A stretch of DNA of 64,000 bases from JAGOTP01 sp964567995 (GCA_964567995.1 CAZMOB010000003.1:124001-188000), one strand, 5' to 3'. Shown: positions 1 to 8,475, counted from the first letter of the stretch. Numbers and translations: made by a program. Notes: generated by a model from the sequence alone, not told the origin.

Positions 1-345
1 GTCGAATATGCGTCTGATGGGGAGCTTGGACCAAACAAAGATCTAGCTGAGATTGGAATCGCCGTCGTCGGAGAGAAACCCTATGCGGAAGGCGTAGGCG
101 ACACTGCCGAACCGCATTTAAGCGAAGAAGATCTGGGGACGATCAAGAAGCTACGCAGCAGAAGCAAGACGCTCGTTGTCGCGATCATCTCCGGACGAGC
201 CTTGAAGCTACCGCCGGAATACAAAACCTGGGACGCGATTGTCGCTGCTTGGTTACCAGGTAGCGAAGGCCAGGGCATAGCCGACACTCTATTTGGACTC
301 GCCCCTTTCACAGGGACTCTCCCGGTCGCTTGGGATCTGCCCTGA
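1..345 (+). CDS. Glycoside hydrolase family 3 (beta-glucosidase-like), C-terminal fragment
   Basis: The reading frame is open from the first base and ends at TGA 343-345, giving the last 114 residues of a protein whose start lies outside the window. The motif VVGEKPYAEGVGDT, then LVVAIISGRAL, then AAWLPGSEGQGIADTLFG and a final PFTGTLPVAWDLP are typical of the C-terminal alpha/beta domain of GH3 beta-glucosidases, which hydrolyse terminal beta-linked sugars. The catalytic nucleophile domain would be upstream and cannot be seen. It is convergent with the next gene, with only 9 nt between the stops. Confidence 0.85.
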   Translation, partial: VEYASDGELGPNKDLAEIGIAVVGEKPYAEGVGDTAEPHLSEEDLGTIKKLRSRSKTLVVAIISGRALKLPPEYKTWDAIVAAWLPGSEGQGIADTLFGLAPFTGTLPVAWDLP

Positions 346-354
346 GTGACGGTC

Positions 355-2349
355 TCAACGCGTACTCAACTTCGGAACAGCCGAGCTGAAATCTAAGACA
401 TAGCTCTTCTCACCAACCAAAAAGAAGAATTTCATTTTATTCGCCTGCAGAGCGTAGCCCGCCAGATCGGTTTCTTTCGGAAACGCGTGTTCATCTCTCT
501 CCCAATCTTCTGACAGACGTCCCTCGATTTCCCCGATAGAAACGCCTTCAAACAAAAGCTTGGTTTTTGGAAAAGCTGCCGTTCGCGAAATTGCTTCCAA
601 TTCAAGCTGAACTGTCCGGTTTTTGGTGGGTGAGAACTCAATCATTGTTTTGTCCGCACAGGAGCCATCAGGCGTAAATCCGATTAGATCACCCGTGCTC
701 GTATTGGCGATAAAATCAAAGCCTCGATAGGCACTGAAGGAGCAAACCTCATACGGAAAGAGACGAACGACCATACTCCGATTATCGAGCGACGCTACTG
801 GCTGAATCTGTCGCAAGCTATGCGTTTCATCCGAGCTAGACGCTAATACCGTTGGTTGACCTTGGATAACACGATACAGCAAACAAGACTGCGACTGCCC
901 ATCGATTTCGCAAACCGGCCCTTCCAGACCCTTAACCGTCGATGAGCCATTACCCATGAAGGCCAGATAGCCACCCGACACGCCCGGGATCGGGAACTTT
1001 TTGAAGGGATAGCCGCGCGCTTGAATACACCCCTCCACGAGATCAACTGCTTCCTTATCTCCTTGTTGCAAACGTTGAAGAGAAGACGACCATGTCGTTC
1101 CACAGGGTTCAATCTGATGCCCCTCACTCTCATCGGTCGTGTAGAGTAGATTCTCAAACTTCCCCAGGTTCACGTTATAGCCAACAGTTCCGACATTAAC
1201 GAGTATCGTTCGCCGACCAAAAGCATCTCGCTCATATTTCTGAATAGCAAACATCGCATTTGAGCCAATCAGTTCCTTAAAACGGAAATAGTATTCAGCT
1301 TGAGCAAAATCCTTCAAGAGAGGGTCCACAAAAATCTCCTTCATGACGAGACGTTCACCCGTCCGGTCTTCACGGATGAGCGATCCGAAGCCGTCCGATA
1401 TACGGTAGGCGGTTCTTTGGGTATAGGTGAGCGCGCCGATTGAGCTCAATGCCACGTCATACCCCGGCAAACGGAAGACGACACTCTTTCCATCGAACGA
1501 TGCGTCAGGAAAGGCTACATCACTGATCGAATCGCCATATCCAAGAGTACAGCTCACGTTCAGTTCAGTCGGCAGAGCCGATAAGCGTCCATTTACACGA
1601 ATACCGGTCAACGTCGTGGTGGGAACAACAAATTCACGGCTCCAATCAGGCTGCACGCAGCGTGTCTTTTGCACTAATTCGAGGCTAAAAGAACGACCAT
1701 TGAAGCGAGCATCCATCGTTGTCAACGGTCGCTCGTAAGAGCCCCTTTCGACTTCTGCTACAAGCTTGCCCGCACGATCGATGAACGCACTGTAGATATC
1801 CGCCACCGCTTCCCCGGGACTCGATTGTCGCTCAATCACCAGACCGCCCGACCAGTCATTCAACCAGAATCTGCTTTCATTCATCGCGCTTGATTCTGAG
1901 AATAAGCGCCGTGGTTCTTGCGTGTTCAAATCCAACAACCAGACCGACGCCTGACTTGTCCACCACTGATCTGACGCACTCGTCGGTCCAATGATCGCAA
2001 CGAGAAGATCTGGCGTCAGCTCGCGGACAGCTTGATAGCTAGAAGCGGGGAAAGGAAACGACTGATGCAAAACGCTTTGCGTTTCCTCGGGCAAACCCTC
2101 CACCGCGGACGGCTCCGGAACGACTGGCGCTGCAGGAATCACTTCATTCGTTCTGGCAACCTGCCCAGCCAACTCTCGTATCTGAGCTTCGCTTTTCGAA
2201 AGACTCTTCGCCGTTCGAACGAGTTCTACCTGAGAACGAATATACAATCCGCCTAATACGGTCGTACCGATCAGGACAAGTAAAAGCACTAGTATCGGCA
2301 CGTTCTTTCTCTCAACAGTCTTCGGTTTTGAGCTTGGCATAGATGTCAT
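355..2349 (-). CDS. Membrane-anchored hypothetical protein
   Basis: Protein of 664 residues when started at ATG 2349; an in-frame TTG at 2370 gives seven more residues but overlaps a TATACA -10-like box, so ATG 2349 or 2340 is preferred. A basic N-terminus is followed by one hydrophobic segment (PILVLLLVLIGTTVLGG) and a short heptad-rich stretch, then about 570 extracytoplasmic residues with scattered Cys. The pattern is a single-pass protein with most of its mass outside the cytoplasm. I recognise no family. It carries normal native codon use and no SD. Confidence 0.7.
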   Translation of the reverse strand: MTSMPSSKPKTVERKNVPILVLLLVLIGTTVLGGLYIRSQVELVRTAKSLSKSEAQIRELAGQVARTNEVIPAAPVVPEPSAVEGLPEETQSVLHQSFPFPASSYQAVRELTPDLLVAIIGPTSASDQWWTSQASVWLLDLNTQEPRRLFSESSAMNESRFWLNDWSGGLVIERQSSPGEAVADIYSAFIDRAGKLVAEVERGSYERPLTTMDARFNGRSFSLELVQKTRCVQPDWSREFVVPTTTLTGIRVNGRLSALPTELNVSCTLGYGDSISDVAFPDASFDGKSVVFRLPGYDVALSSIGALTYTQRTAYRISDGFGSLIREDRTGERLVMKEIFVDPLLKDFAQAEYYFRFKELIGSNAMFAIQKYERDAFGRRTILVNVGTVGYNVNLGKFENLLYTTDESEGHQIEPCGTTWSSSLQRLQQGDKEAVDLVEGCIQARGYPFKKFPIPGVSGGYLAFMGNGSSTVKGLEGPVCEIDGQSQSCLLYRVIQGQPTVLASSSDETHSLRQIQPVASLDNRSMVVRLFPYEVCSFSAYRGFDFIANTSTGDLIGFTPDGSCADKTMIEFSPTKNRTVQLELEAISRTAAFPKTKLLFEGVSIGEIEGRLSEDWERDEHAFPKETDLAGYALQANKMKFFFLVGEKSYVLDFSSAVPKLSTR

Positions 2350-2394
2350 AAGTGTATACCCAAGCTCCAACGGCCACTAGGCGCAGAAATGACT

Positions 2395-2589
2395 CTACCC
2401 AAGAATATACTGCACTCTTCCCACCTCCCCTGTTTCAAGTCGTACCTTAATCCCTCGCGGATGAACGGATGCGCTCGTCAAAAGATCTTTGACAAAGCCT
2501 TGGGTGAGCTTTCCAGTTGGTTGGTCGTGTTTTTGCACGATCGCAACCATGAGTCCTGGCTGGATGTCTTTGCGAATGGTGCCGTCCAT
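2395..2589 (-). CDS. YwbE family protein
   Basis: A 64-residue protein beginning with RKDIQPG and containing VQKHDQPTGKLTQGFVK, HPRGIKVRLETGEVGRVQ. This is the full length and signature order of the YwbE family (DUF2196), small conserved bacterial proteins of unknown function. The gene is divergent from the NUDIX gene, with starts 45 nt apart, so both promoters must share 2590-2633. Confidence 0.85.
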   Translation of the reverse strand: MDGTIRKDIQPGLMVAIVQKHDQPTGKLTQGFVKDLLTSASVHPRGIKVRLETGEVGRVQYILG

Positions 2590-2633
2590 AGAAGAGGATT
2601 TTTTGTAGTTGTTTATCTATACTACCTAGGACT

Positions 2634-3071
2634 ATGAAAAAATACACCTTGGGACTGATTTTCAATCAAACCCTCGATTTCATCCTCCTCATGCATAAAT
2701 CCAAACCCGAGTGGCAGGTCGGTAAGTTGAATGGCTTGGGTGGAAAAATTGAGGAAGGTGAAACTGGTCAGGCCTGCATCGCGCGGGAAGTTCTAGAAGA
2801 AACCGGATTGCAGATTCCCGAGCAAGCCTGGACGTACGTTGGTGTAGTCGGCGATGAGAGCTGGAAAATGGAGGTGTTCGCTCATGTCTACACAGGAGCA
2901 CAAACTGATGCAAAAAGCCTGGAACAGGAGCCCGTCGAGTGGTTCAAACTGGCGCACCTACCCTCCAATACCCTCGTAAGCTTGCACTGGATCATTGAAG
3001 CGGCGCTCAACCAATTACAAGGACGTGCCACTCAACCATTCGATGTTGAACACGCTCTCCCGATGCTTTAG
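2634..3071 (+). CDS. NUDIX hydrolase, MutT/8-oxo-dGTP diphosphatase-like
   Basis: 145 residues with a complete NUDIX box at about residues 37-59 (GKIEEGETGQACIAREVLEE then TGL), matching GX5EX7REUXEEXGU. Family members cleave nucleoside diphosphates linked to another moiety; the preceding WQVGKLNGLGGK is common in 8-oxo-dGTP diphosphatases, so nucleotide-pool cleaning is likely, but substrate is inferred. A TATACT box at 2618-2623 lies only 10 nt before the ATG and there is no SD, so the mRNA should be nearly leaderless. Confidence 0.85.
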   Translation: MKKYTLGLIFNQTLDFILLMHKSKPEWQVGKLNGLGGKIEEGETGQACIAREVLEETGLQIPEQAWTYVGVVGDESWKMEVFAHVYTGAQTDAKSLEQEPVEWFKLAHLPSNTLVSLHWIIEAALNQLQGRATQPFDVEHALPML

Positions 3072-3079
3072 GCCGTTTA

Positions 3080-3109
3080 TTGACTAATAACCCAATATTG
3101 TGTTATGAA
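3080..3109 (+). promoter_or_regulatory. Promoter of the 3255 gene
   Basis: TTGACT at 3080-3085, a 17-18 nt spacer and TTATGA/TATGAA at 3103-3109, preceded by TG, inside an AT-rich strip. It directly follows the NUDIX stop and is the only good promoter before the GC-rich gene starting at 3255. The spacer shares the string AATATTGT with the promoter at 41725. Confidence 0.6.
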
Positions 3110-3254
3110 CTAGCGTTCTTTTACAGTGAAATGCAACCCAAAAGCCGCGTCGTTTGGCGTGTAGTACAGATGACTCATAGTCGTCTTTGCCACACGCCTA
3201 TCGACGCGCAATCACGCGCAAAGAGACAGTCCCATCGCACAGAACGAGGCACTC

Positions 3255-4121
3255 GTGTTGAACACCCCGCTCGAAGAGATTCCTACAACCTCGCCCGCAC
3301 CCGCGACCTCGATGGCGCCCAGCGCCTTCCGGCGCCTGGTCATCACCATGCGCTTCCCGTTGCTCATGAGCGTCCTCTTCGGCGCCACCATGGGCAGCCT
3401 CTGTCTGGCCGAGGGCACGACCAGCATCGCAATGAGCCTGACGATCGGCGTTGGCTCAACGCTCCTCATGATCGCCTGGGTACTCGTCCTCAAAGCGTAT
3501 GGCTTGCTCGACGACGAGCGGCGCACGAAGCGGAAGGTCGAGACGGAAGCCGAGGCAGCTCTCCAAGCAGCGCGCACGAAGCACGCCCGCGAACTCGCGG
3601 AGAAGGAGGCAGCGCGTGCGCACTTCCAGGCCCGCGCTCTGGGAGAGGAGAACTTCGTGACCGTCTTCACGCGTAGCAGTCAGAGGCTGTATGTCCCGTG
3701 CGAGCACCCGGACATCACCATCACGATCTTCGAGCGGCTCCGCACGACGGAGACCCGCTGGAAGAGCGGCCGCCTCGGGCAGTTCGACCTCCCGAGGAGC
3801 GAGGACCAGCCCACGAGCGTCACGCTCGGCAGCCTCGACGTGACGATCTGCAAGAAGGTGGGGGGCAAGAACGACGCGAAGCCCACGTTCCTCATCGACC
3901 TCCACTTCGACGGCCTGGGCATCGGAGACGACACCCTCCTGCTGTCGGAGCTCTGCCCCGGCATAGTGGTGAAGGTCGGCCGCCTCCTCATCATGGTGAG
4001 CGGCAACGTCGACGACGCTTACGCGAACGTCGTCAAGGCGAAGATCTGGCCTGGCTGGCTGGACCAGCAGGAGCAGCTGGCGCTCACGTCGAAGCCGCTC
4101 GGCCCGCAGGCGCAGGCGTGA
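3255..4121 (+). CDS. Hypothetical two-TM protein with coiled coil (GC-rich cassette)
   Basis: 288 residues if GTG 3255 is used (GAGG-like SD just upstream); an in-frame ATG at 3312 is an alternative. Two hydrophobic segments (about residues 34-54 and 62-80) are followed by a charged Ala/Glu/Lys helix (about 85-125), likely coiled coil, then a beta-rich soluble domain of about 160 residues with no family I recognise. Third positions are overwhelmingly G/C, unlike the flanking NUDIX and DUF218 genes, and the gene has its own promoter and terminator. The orientation suggests an inner-membrane anchor with a cytoplasmic domain. Confidence 0.75.
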   Translation: MLNTPLEEIPTTSPAPATSMAPSAFRRLVITMRFPLLMSVLFGATMGSLCLAEGTTSIAMSLTIGVGSTLLMIAWVLVLKAYGLLDDERRTKRKVETEAEAALQAARTKHARELAEKEAARAHFQARALGEENFVTVFTRSSQRLYVPCEHPDITITIFERLRTTETRWKSGRLGQFDLPRSEDQPTSVTLGSLDVTICKKVGGKNDAKPTFLIDLHFDGLGIGDDTLLLSELCPGIVVKVGRLLIMVSGNVDDAYANVVKAKIWPGWLDQQEQLALTSKPLGPQAQA

Positions 4122-4163
4122 CGGTCATGGGTGGCGTTTCACAATCGAAGGATCTCTTCAACA

Positions 4164-4224
4164 CGCCGCCCACGGGGAGCGCTTGCCATCACGGCAACCA
4201 CCTTGTCGGCGGCGCTTCTCGTTG
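4164..4224 (+). terminator. Terminator of the 3255 cassette
   Basis: CGCCGCC at 4164-4170 pairs with GGCGGCG at 4208-4214 across a long loop holding a smaller GCC/GGC hairpin, followed by CTTCTCGTT. Long-loop GC hairpins with a weak C/G/T tail recur after most GC-rich genes here. Confidence 0.5.
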
Positions 4225-4250
4225 TAGAAAGAACTCGCGCTGCGTATAGT
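4222..4250 (+). promoter_or_regulatory. Promoter of the DUF218 gene, leaderless
   Basis: TTGTAG at 4222-4227, exactly 17 nt spacer, TATAGT at 4245-4250. The ATG of the gene is at 4257, so a start point 6-7 nt after the -10 box would coincide with the A of the start codon. No SD is present. Confidence 0.6.
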
Positions 4251-4256
4251 ACCCAT

Positions 4257-4865
4257 ATGAAAAAACCTTCCGTTTCTATACCTAAACTGCAATCCATTGG
4301 TATCTGCTTCTCGTGTGGTATTCGTAAGCAAAACGGCAAAGATGTCATGGCCTGGGATACCAAGGCGCGCGTAGACAAAGCCCTTATGCTCTACAAACTT
4401 GGCTTTATCGATGCCATTCTTTGCACTGGTGGAATCTTCCAAAAGGGACAAAGCCGCGCGGCCTCAGTCATCATGGCTGAGTACTTGAAGCAAAAAGGTG
4501 TTCCTACAGAAGTTCTCTTCACAGAAGAAACATCACTTGATACGTGTGAGAATATTAAATTTTGTCTCGAGATTCTGGAAAAGAAGGGCTTTTTATCGGA
4601 TATTACCTCAACTGAAGATCTTCGCCTTGTCCTCATTAGCGAGACACATCATCTGCGTCGGATCGAAATCACAACACACGCGTATCTTGAACAATTTGGC
4701 TTAGACGAACTTGTTCCCCTCATCTTTGAACCGGTGCTCTATTCTATTTCAGATCAAACGTTCCATACAGAAGAAGCGGTTCTACATCTCACAGCGCTTG
4801 ATCCAAGAGGTGAAGGATCTTTTTTCGGAGATACTCGAAGTAAGCGCAGAAAGGCCTCCCATTGA
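4257..4865 (+). CDS. DUF218 / YdcF-like protein
   Basis: 202 residues from ATG 4257. The frame is open upstream to 4131 but that part crosses the previous terminator and the promoter, so the internal ATG is chosen. Motifs such as IGICFSCGIR, ILCTGGIF, A..M..YL...GVP..VLFTEE.SLDT.EN and LISETHHLRR follow the DUF218 pattern (SanA/ElyC/YdcF relatives), a Rossmann-like fold linked to envelope or nucleotide-sugar metabolism in other bacteria. No TM segment is visible, which fits the YdcF-type soluble branch. The stop codon overlaps the next promoter. Confidence 0.8.
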   Translation: MKKPSVSIPKLQSIGICFSCGIRKQNGKDVMAWDTKARVDKALMLYKLGFIDAILCTGGIFQKGQSRAASVIMAEYLKQKGVPTEVLFTEETSLDTCENIKFCLEILEKKGFLSDITSTEDLRLVLISETHHLRRIEITTHAYLEQFGLDELVPLIFEPVLYSISDQTFHTEEAVLHLTALDPRGEGSFFGDTRSKRRKASH

Positions 4866-4877
4866 CTGCCAGTCAAT
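4861..4877. promoter_or_regulatory. Perfect inverted repeat over the -35 box (operator candidate)
   Basis: ATTGACT-GCC-AGTCAAT, a perfect 7-bp inverted repeat with 3-nt spacer, whose left arm contains the TTGACT -35 hexamer of the following promoter. Its placement is what a repressor operator would need; no regulator can be assigned. Confidence 0.4.
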
Positions 4878-4890
4878 AATTTGTTATAAA
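4862..4890 (+). promoter_or_regulatory. Promoter of the 5014 cassette
   Basis: TTGACT at 4862-4867, 17-nt spacer, TATAAA at 4885-4890. The -35 hexamer overlaps the stop codon of the DUF218 gene, so the promoter sits at the exact edge between a native gene and a GC-rich cassette. Confidence 0.7.
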
Positions 4891-5013
4891 TTTTCGTTCC
4901 TTTTCGAAACCGATGCTCACTGTTGGCTCATTGTATAGATGAATTTTCGTCTACAGAATCAGCCAACAGACCATACAAAGATCAACAACTCAACTGTTCG
5001 GCCGGAGAAGCAC

Positions 5014-5376
5014 ATGCGCAGACAGCACCTGTTTTTCGCCCTCGAGGACAATGATGTGTGGCAGATCGTCGAGATCCGCCCAGAGCAGCTCCTCAATCCA
5101 GCCAGATTCGAGGCGGCCGGGTTCCAGTTCCAACGAATGCATGATCGTCTCATCTTCGTGGATAGAGACGAGCGGCTCGAGGTCGCCGAAGAACTCGTGA
5201 CCGGGGACATGCTCTGGGTGAGGCAGAGCAGCCTCATCTTCGCGGAGAGCGCCGCAGAGGCTCAAGCTCAGATCGACCAGGCGATGACCCTGGGACAGCC
5301 ACACCTGCTGGAGCTCGAGATAGCAACACTCAACCGACACGGCCGAAGGTTCGTCGCCTCACGCTCTAGGAGATGA
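5014..5376 (+). CDS. Hypothetical protein (GC-rich cassette)
   Basis: 120 residues from ATG 5014, chosen over in-frame ATG 4939 because GGAGAAG lies 6 nt upstream and composition turns GC-rich only there. The protein is soluble, acidic, and contains a mixed beta/alpha region (FFALEDNDVWQIVEIRP, RLIFVDRDERLEVAEEL) and a C-terminal basic tail. No family recognised. Own promoter at 4862 and terminator at 5402. Confidence 0.65.
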   Translation: MRRQHLFFALEDNDVWQIVEIRPEQLLNPARFEAAGFQFQRMHDRLIFVDRDERLEVAEELVTGDMLWVRQSSLIFAESAAEAQAQIDQAMTLGQPHLLELEIATLNRHGRRFVASRSRR

Positions 5377-5401
5377 ACCCACCTTCTTCTACGCTGCTAA
5401 T

Positions 5402-5453
5402 GAGAAACGTCTGCCCACTTGGCAGCCCACCTCATTGGCGGCGTTTCTCGTTT
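5402..5453 (+). terminator. Terminator of the 5014 cassette
   Basis: GAGAAACG (5402-5409) pairs with CGTTTCTC (5442-5449) across a 32-nt loop, followed by GTTT. The same CG-TTT tail style as the other cassette terminators. Confidence 0.6.
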
Positions 5454-5484
5454 CAAAAGCATTAAAAACTCGAAACGAAAGGCG

Positions 5485-5862
5485 TCATTCGTAGCGAATC
5501 GAGATCGAACCTGTTTTCACTTCTAAAGACGGTTCGTATACAAAGGTATACGAACGATCATACCAATCAGTTCGTCCATCGAGATCGATCTTTCCGCCTT
5601 CGAAGCGGCGCTCACCTTTGCAAGTCTGCCGGATCTTATCGGGGCAATTCCAATAGATTGTTGCCGGACCATCAATCTGACCCGTGACATGGAAGCGAAT
5701 ATTGGAGACAAGCTCTTTTTTCAGCTGTACGGTAATCGTTTCTTCTGTGCGAACATCTCGAATCGAGATCGTTTCACCCCAAAAGTATGCGAGACGCACG
5801 AATAGACCGACCAACGCTAGAATAGCTATGACGCTCAACGTGAGGAGTAGTCGTCTTTTCAT
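5485..5862 (-). CDS. Small single-pass exported hypothetical protein
   Basis: 125 residues starting MKRRLLLTLSVIAILALVGLF, a basic N-terminus plus one hydrophobic helix acting as signal anchor or uncleaved signal. The remaining 95 residues are beta-rich with two Cys (NCPD and TCKG) spaced for a disulphide. No lipobox, no family recognised. Divergent from the RraB-like gene. Confidence 0.65.
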   Translation of the reverse strand: MKRRLLLTLSVIAILALVGLFVRLAYFWGETISIRDVRTEETITVQLKKELVSNIRFHVTGQIDGPATIYWNCPDKIRQTCKGERRFEGGKIDLDGRTDWYDRSYTFVYEPSLEVKTGSISIRYE

Positions 5863-5880
5863 AAAGGAAGTGTAGCATCA

Positions 5881-5909
5881 TTGTTCTTTTTGCTAAAAAA
5901 CTTTACTCT
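5881..5909 (+). promoter_or_regulatory. Promoter of the RraB-like gene, leaderless
   Basis: TTGTTC at 5881-5886, 17-nt spacer, TACTCT at 5904-5909; the ATG is at 5916, so transcription would begin at or next to the start codon. No SD. Confidence 0.6.
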
Positions 5910-5915
5910 TTTCCT

Positions 5916-6248
5916 ATGTCCCCTATTTCAGAAGAAAAGGCCGCGCGTATTGCGAGCGACCAACGCACATTTGACGCCCTCGCCCAACAGGGCGCCGATT
6001 TTACGAAAACACATTTGATAGACTTCTTTTTTGTTGGCGATGAAAAGAATCTTCACACTCTCGAGCAACTCCTGAAAGCACAAGGCTATCGAAAAAATAC
6101 CGACCATACCGTGGAGAACGAACTCCTCGTGCAGCGGGAATTCACCCTTGAAACACTCCAATCCAAGAACATTACCGAAGAGCTGAACACACTCGCCGAA
6201 GAACAAGGTGTCGCGTTCGATGGCTGGGGAACGGTGGCAAAAAAGTAG
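5916..6248 (+). CDS. RraB-like protein (ribonuclease E activity regulator B family)
   Basis: 110 residues. The spacing of HLIDFFFVGDEKNLHTLEQL, LLKAQGYR, LVQREFTLE and the C-terminal LAEEQGVAFDGWGT matches the RraB domain, whose hallmark is a final YDGWE-type motif. In Enterobacteria RraB binds and restrains RNase E; in this organism the partner is unknown and RNase E is not visible, so only the fold assignment is firm. Confidence 0.7.
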   Translation: MSPISEEKAARIASDQRTFDALAQQGADFTKTHLIDFFFVGDEKNLHTLEQLLKAQGYRKNTDHTVENELLVQREFTLETLQSKNITEELNTLAEEQGVAFDGWGTVAKK

Positions 6249-6260
6249 AGAATGGTTTGG

Positions 6261-6908
6261 CTAAAAAAGCCCGAACCACACCCACGACGGAGGGATACAT
6301 AGAGCAAAGATACTCCCAAGCGCTAAATACGATCCTAACGGAACCGCATCTTGGCGCTTCATCCGTTTTAAGGCCAATAAGAGGAGCGAGATACTGGCTC
6401 CCACAACATAGGAAACTAACAAGACGAATAACAGCGTCGACCATCCAAAGAGGCCTCCCAACGCAATACCCAGGAATAGATCTCCCATTCCCATCGCCCG
6501 GCCACACGAGACAAGATACTGGATTCCAAAAAATCCAGCCCCGAGCGCCATACCTACGACAAGCGTCTGCCATCCGATTTGATTGAGGACTAGATTATAG
6601 AAAAGACCACAGACCGCCAAACAGCCAACTGGCAACGAGAAAATGCGGTGATCCGTCCGATCGGTTTCAAATACGATCCCCAAACACATCATTATGAAAA
6701 CGACGCAGACAAACCGAAGAACATCGGGGAGGAATCGGGCCGCCAGCCAGACGATGGCCAGCGCCGAACACAAACAAGTGATCCCTACTCGCATCCACTC
6801 AGCTGGAGCAAAGAGCATCTTGAGGGATTTTTCTTGTAACCAGAGAATGGCACCTCTTATAAGCAGACTAACCGAAAGACCGAATAGTATGATCCAGAGA
6901 CTCTGCAT
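6261..6908 (-). CDS. Prepilin peptidase, A24 family, lacking the methylase domain
   Basis: 215 residues, seven or so hydrophobic segments. The first catalytic Asp is in FETDRTDHRIFSLPVG and the second in MGMGD, the GxGD aspartyl protease motif followed by LFLGIALGGLFGW. It cleaves type IV prepilin leader peptides. The N-terminal cysteine-rich N-methyltransferase domain of PilD is absent, as in TadV/CpaA-type short enzymes. PilB is encoded about 50 kb away in this window, so the pilus genes are dispersed. Confidence 0.8.
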   Translation of the reverse strand: MQSLWIILFGLSVSLLIRGAILWLQEKSLKMLFAPAEWMRVGITCLCSALAIVWLAARFLPDVLRFVCVVFIMMCLGIVFETDRTDHRIFSLPVGCLAVCGLFYNLVLNQIGWQTLVVGMALGAGFFGIQYLVSCGRAMGMGDLFLGIALGGLFGWSTLLFVLLVSYVVGASISLLLLALKRMKRQDAVPLGSYLALGSIFALCIPPSWVWFGLF

Positions 6909-6973
6909 GTGTCTTCAGTATACATGAGCTGCTTGCCCTTCTTCCCTTGAACGAACTGCTGTACTGTTTTTGT

Positions 6974-7546
6974 ATGACCCAGACAACAAAATGGGTGGGC
7001 AGCCTGATCGCACTCGCCATTCTTGGCTGGTTGTTATTTGGATTCTTCGGAGTTCAGGCCCTATTTATGGATAAGACGGTGAACGATCCTCTTCCACAGA
7101 TCCAAGACACATCCACACAACCGACGATCATCTCAACGAGCAGCGCTCCCGTTCCCGCCGTACCGATCGTCGAAGTAAGCCCCTCATCGCGCCTTATCGC
7201 CGAAGGCAGCTTCCAACAAGGCGATAGCACCTACACCATCAAAGGAAAAGCTCTGGTCACGGAACAAGATGGTGTACGAACCATTTCCCTCACCGACTTC
7301 GATGTCACGAACGGTCCCGACCTCTTTGTGTACATCGTCTCTGCTGCAAACACGGAAAATACAACTGTGAAAAACGCGGTTGGAGAAAAACGCTTTGTGA
7401 ACATTGGGGCGTTAAAAGGAAATCGTGGGAATCAAACGTATATCCTTCCTGCAGAAGTAGAACTAAACGATCAATCAACAGTCACTATTTGGTGTCGTCG
7501 CTTTTTCCGGAATTTTGGAGCGGCCGATCTGAAGCTTGCGCCGTAA
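6974..7546 (+). CDS. Membrane-anchored DM13-domain protein
   Basis: 190 residues from ATG 6974; a TACTGT box lies 6 nt upstream and there is no SD. A hydrophobic segment near residues 8-30 is followed by a Thr/Pro/Ser linker and a DM13 domain (about 85-190): GSFQQGDSTYTIKGKALV, LTDFDVTNGPDLFVYIV, LKGNRGNQTYILP and VTIWCRRFFRNFGAADL. DM13 domains carry a near-invariant Cys and are thought to act in extracytoplasmic redox or metal chemistry. Its 3' end overlaps the convergent P-loop gene by 62 nt. Confidence 0.8.
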   Translation: MTQTTKWVGSLIALAILGWLLFGFFGVQALFMDKTVNDPLPQIQDTSTQPTIISTSSAPVPAVPIVEVSPSSRLIAEGSFQQGDSTYTIKGKALVTEQDGVRTISLTDFDVTNGPDLFVYIVSAANTENTTVKNAVGEKRFVNIGALKGNRGNQTYILPAEVELNDQSTVTIWCRRFFRNFGAADLKLAP

Positions 7547-8069
7547 ATACCTTCGTCCCGATCTTCGCCTGAAGTTCCTCCCAAATTTGGTCAGGCCTTT
7601 TCGTCGCGTCAAGGAGTACATATCCGTTCCGTTCAGCCTTCTGATCGAAATCTCTTAATGAGGCTAGCGTACGTTCACGCTGCTCTTTGGTTTTTCCGTA
7701 GCTATTTTCTCGAGAACTCAAGCGCTGCTCTAGGATGTCGGCTGGGACCGAAAGATAAGCGATCACATCGAAGATATCTCTGAATTCTTTTGCATCGTCA
7801 TCGGACAAGCCGAGAAATACACATGGTCCCCGCTGTTTGATATAGGCACGCAACGCATCTCGATTCCAACGATACGAATGAGCATTGAACCAACCTTCGC
7901 TCGCAGTATCTGGAAATGCAACTGCTTGCCCACTCGCATCAATCCATCTCGCGATACCGGGTAGTTCGTCTAGATCCTCAGCTGGTACGCCGATAGATCG
8001 TAAATAGTCTTTTAAAAACGTTTTTCCCGAACCAGCATGCCCAGTAATCAAAATTGTATTTTTAAGCAT
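7485..8069 (-). CDS. P-loop nucleotide kinase/AAA-type NTPase
   Basis: 194 residues with a Walker A motif GHAGSGKT at about 10-17 and downstream acidic and Arg-rich lid-like segment (LEQRLSSRENSYGKTKEQRERTL). The length and layout resemble shikimate- or adenylate-kinase-like P-loop kinases; the substrate is not deducible. The C-terminal 20 residues are encoded in the overlap with the DM13 gene on the other strand. Confidence 0.7.
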   Translation of the reverse strand: MLKNTILITGHAGSGKTFLKDYLRSIGVPAEDLDELPGIARWIDASGQAVAFPDTASEGWFNAHSYRWNRDALRAYIKQRGPCVFLGLSDDDAKEFRDIFDVIAYLSVPADILEQRLSSRENSYGKTKEQRERTLASLRDFDQKAERNGYVLLDATKRPDQIWEELQAKIGTKVFTAQASDRPLQNSGKSDDTK

Positions 8070-8088
8070 ATCTTTATCCTGCGCTCAT

Positions 8089-8475
8089 TCAAAAGATATT
8101 TGTGAGATACATAACACCAAGAACTACTCCTCCCAAGACAACCCACAACACCGTGCCCGCCCAACGATGAGTCACTCGATCAACGACTACTCGTTTTAGA
8201 TGCTGCGGATCATAGAGCACCGGCACCCGCTCTCCCACCTCAAACGATTCACCCCAATAGCGGGTCGTGAGCCGAAACTCACGCCGCTCACCTCTCTCTG
8301 TTTCATATTCGATAATTGGCGTTCCATTGTCATAGTCGGTTTCAAGACGCACAACCAGGCCTAAGGCTCGCTTTCCACTGCGTTTGAAAGCGAGAGCAAG
8401 AATAAGTTCACGAATCGCAGCGACCCCAAAAAGCACTGCTACCAAGAGGAAAAACCATTCAGGAAAGAATTCCAT
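8089..8475 (-). CDS. DUF3592 membrane protein
   Basis: 128 residues with hydrophobic helices at both ends and a central beta domain containing GTPIIEYETERGERREFRL, and GERVPVLYDP, the typical DUF3592 signature. Function unknown. It lies 19 nt upstream of the P-loop gene on the same strand and is probably co-transcribed with it. Confidence 0.75.
   Translation of the reverse strand: MEFFPEWFFLLVAVLFGVAAIRELILALAFKRSGKRALGLVVRLETDYDNGTPIIEYETERGERREFRLTTRYWGESFEVGERVPVLYDPQHLKRVVVDRVTHRWAGTVLWVVLGGVVLGVMYLTNIF

Noticed and set aside
3456..3905. Minus-strand 149-codon frame within the 3255 gene
   Set aside because: Antisense of a GC-rich gene with no SD or promoter; the plus-strand gene has the expected TM and coiled-coil layout.
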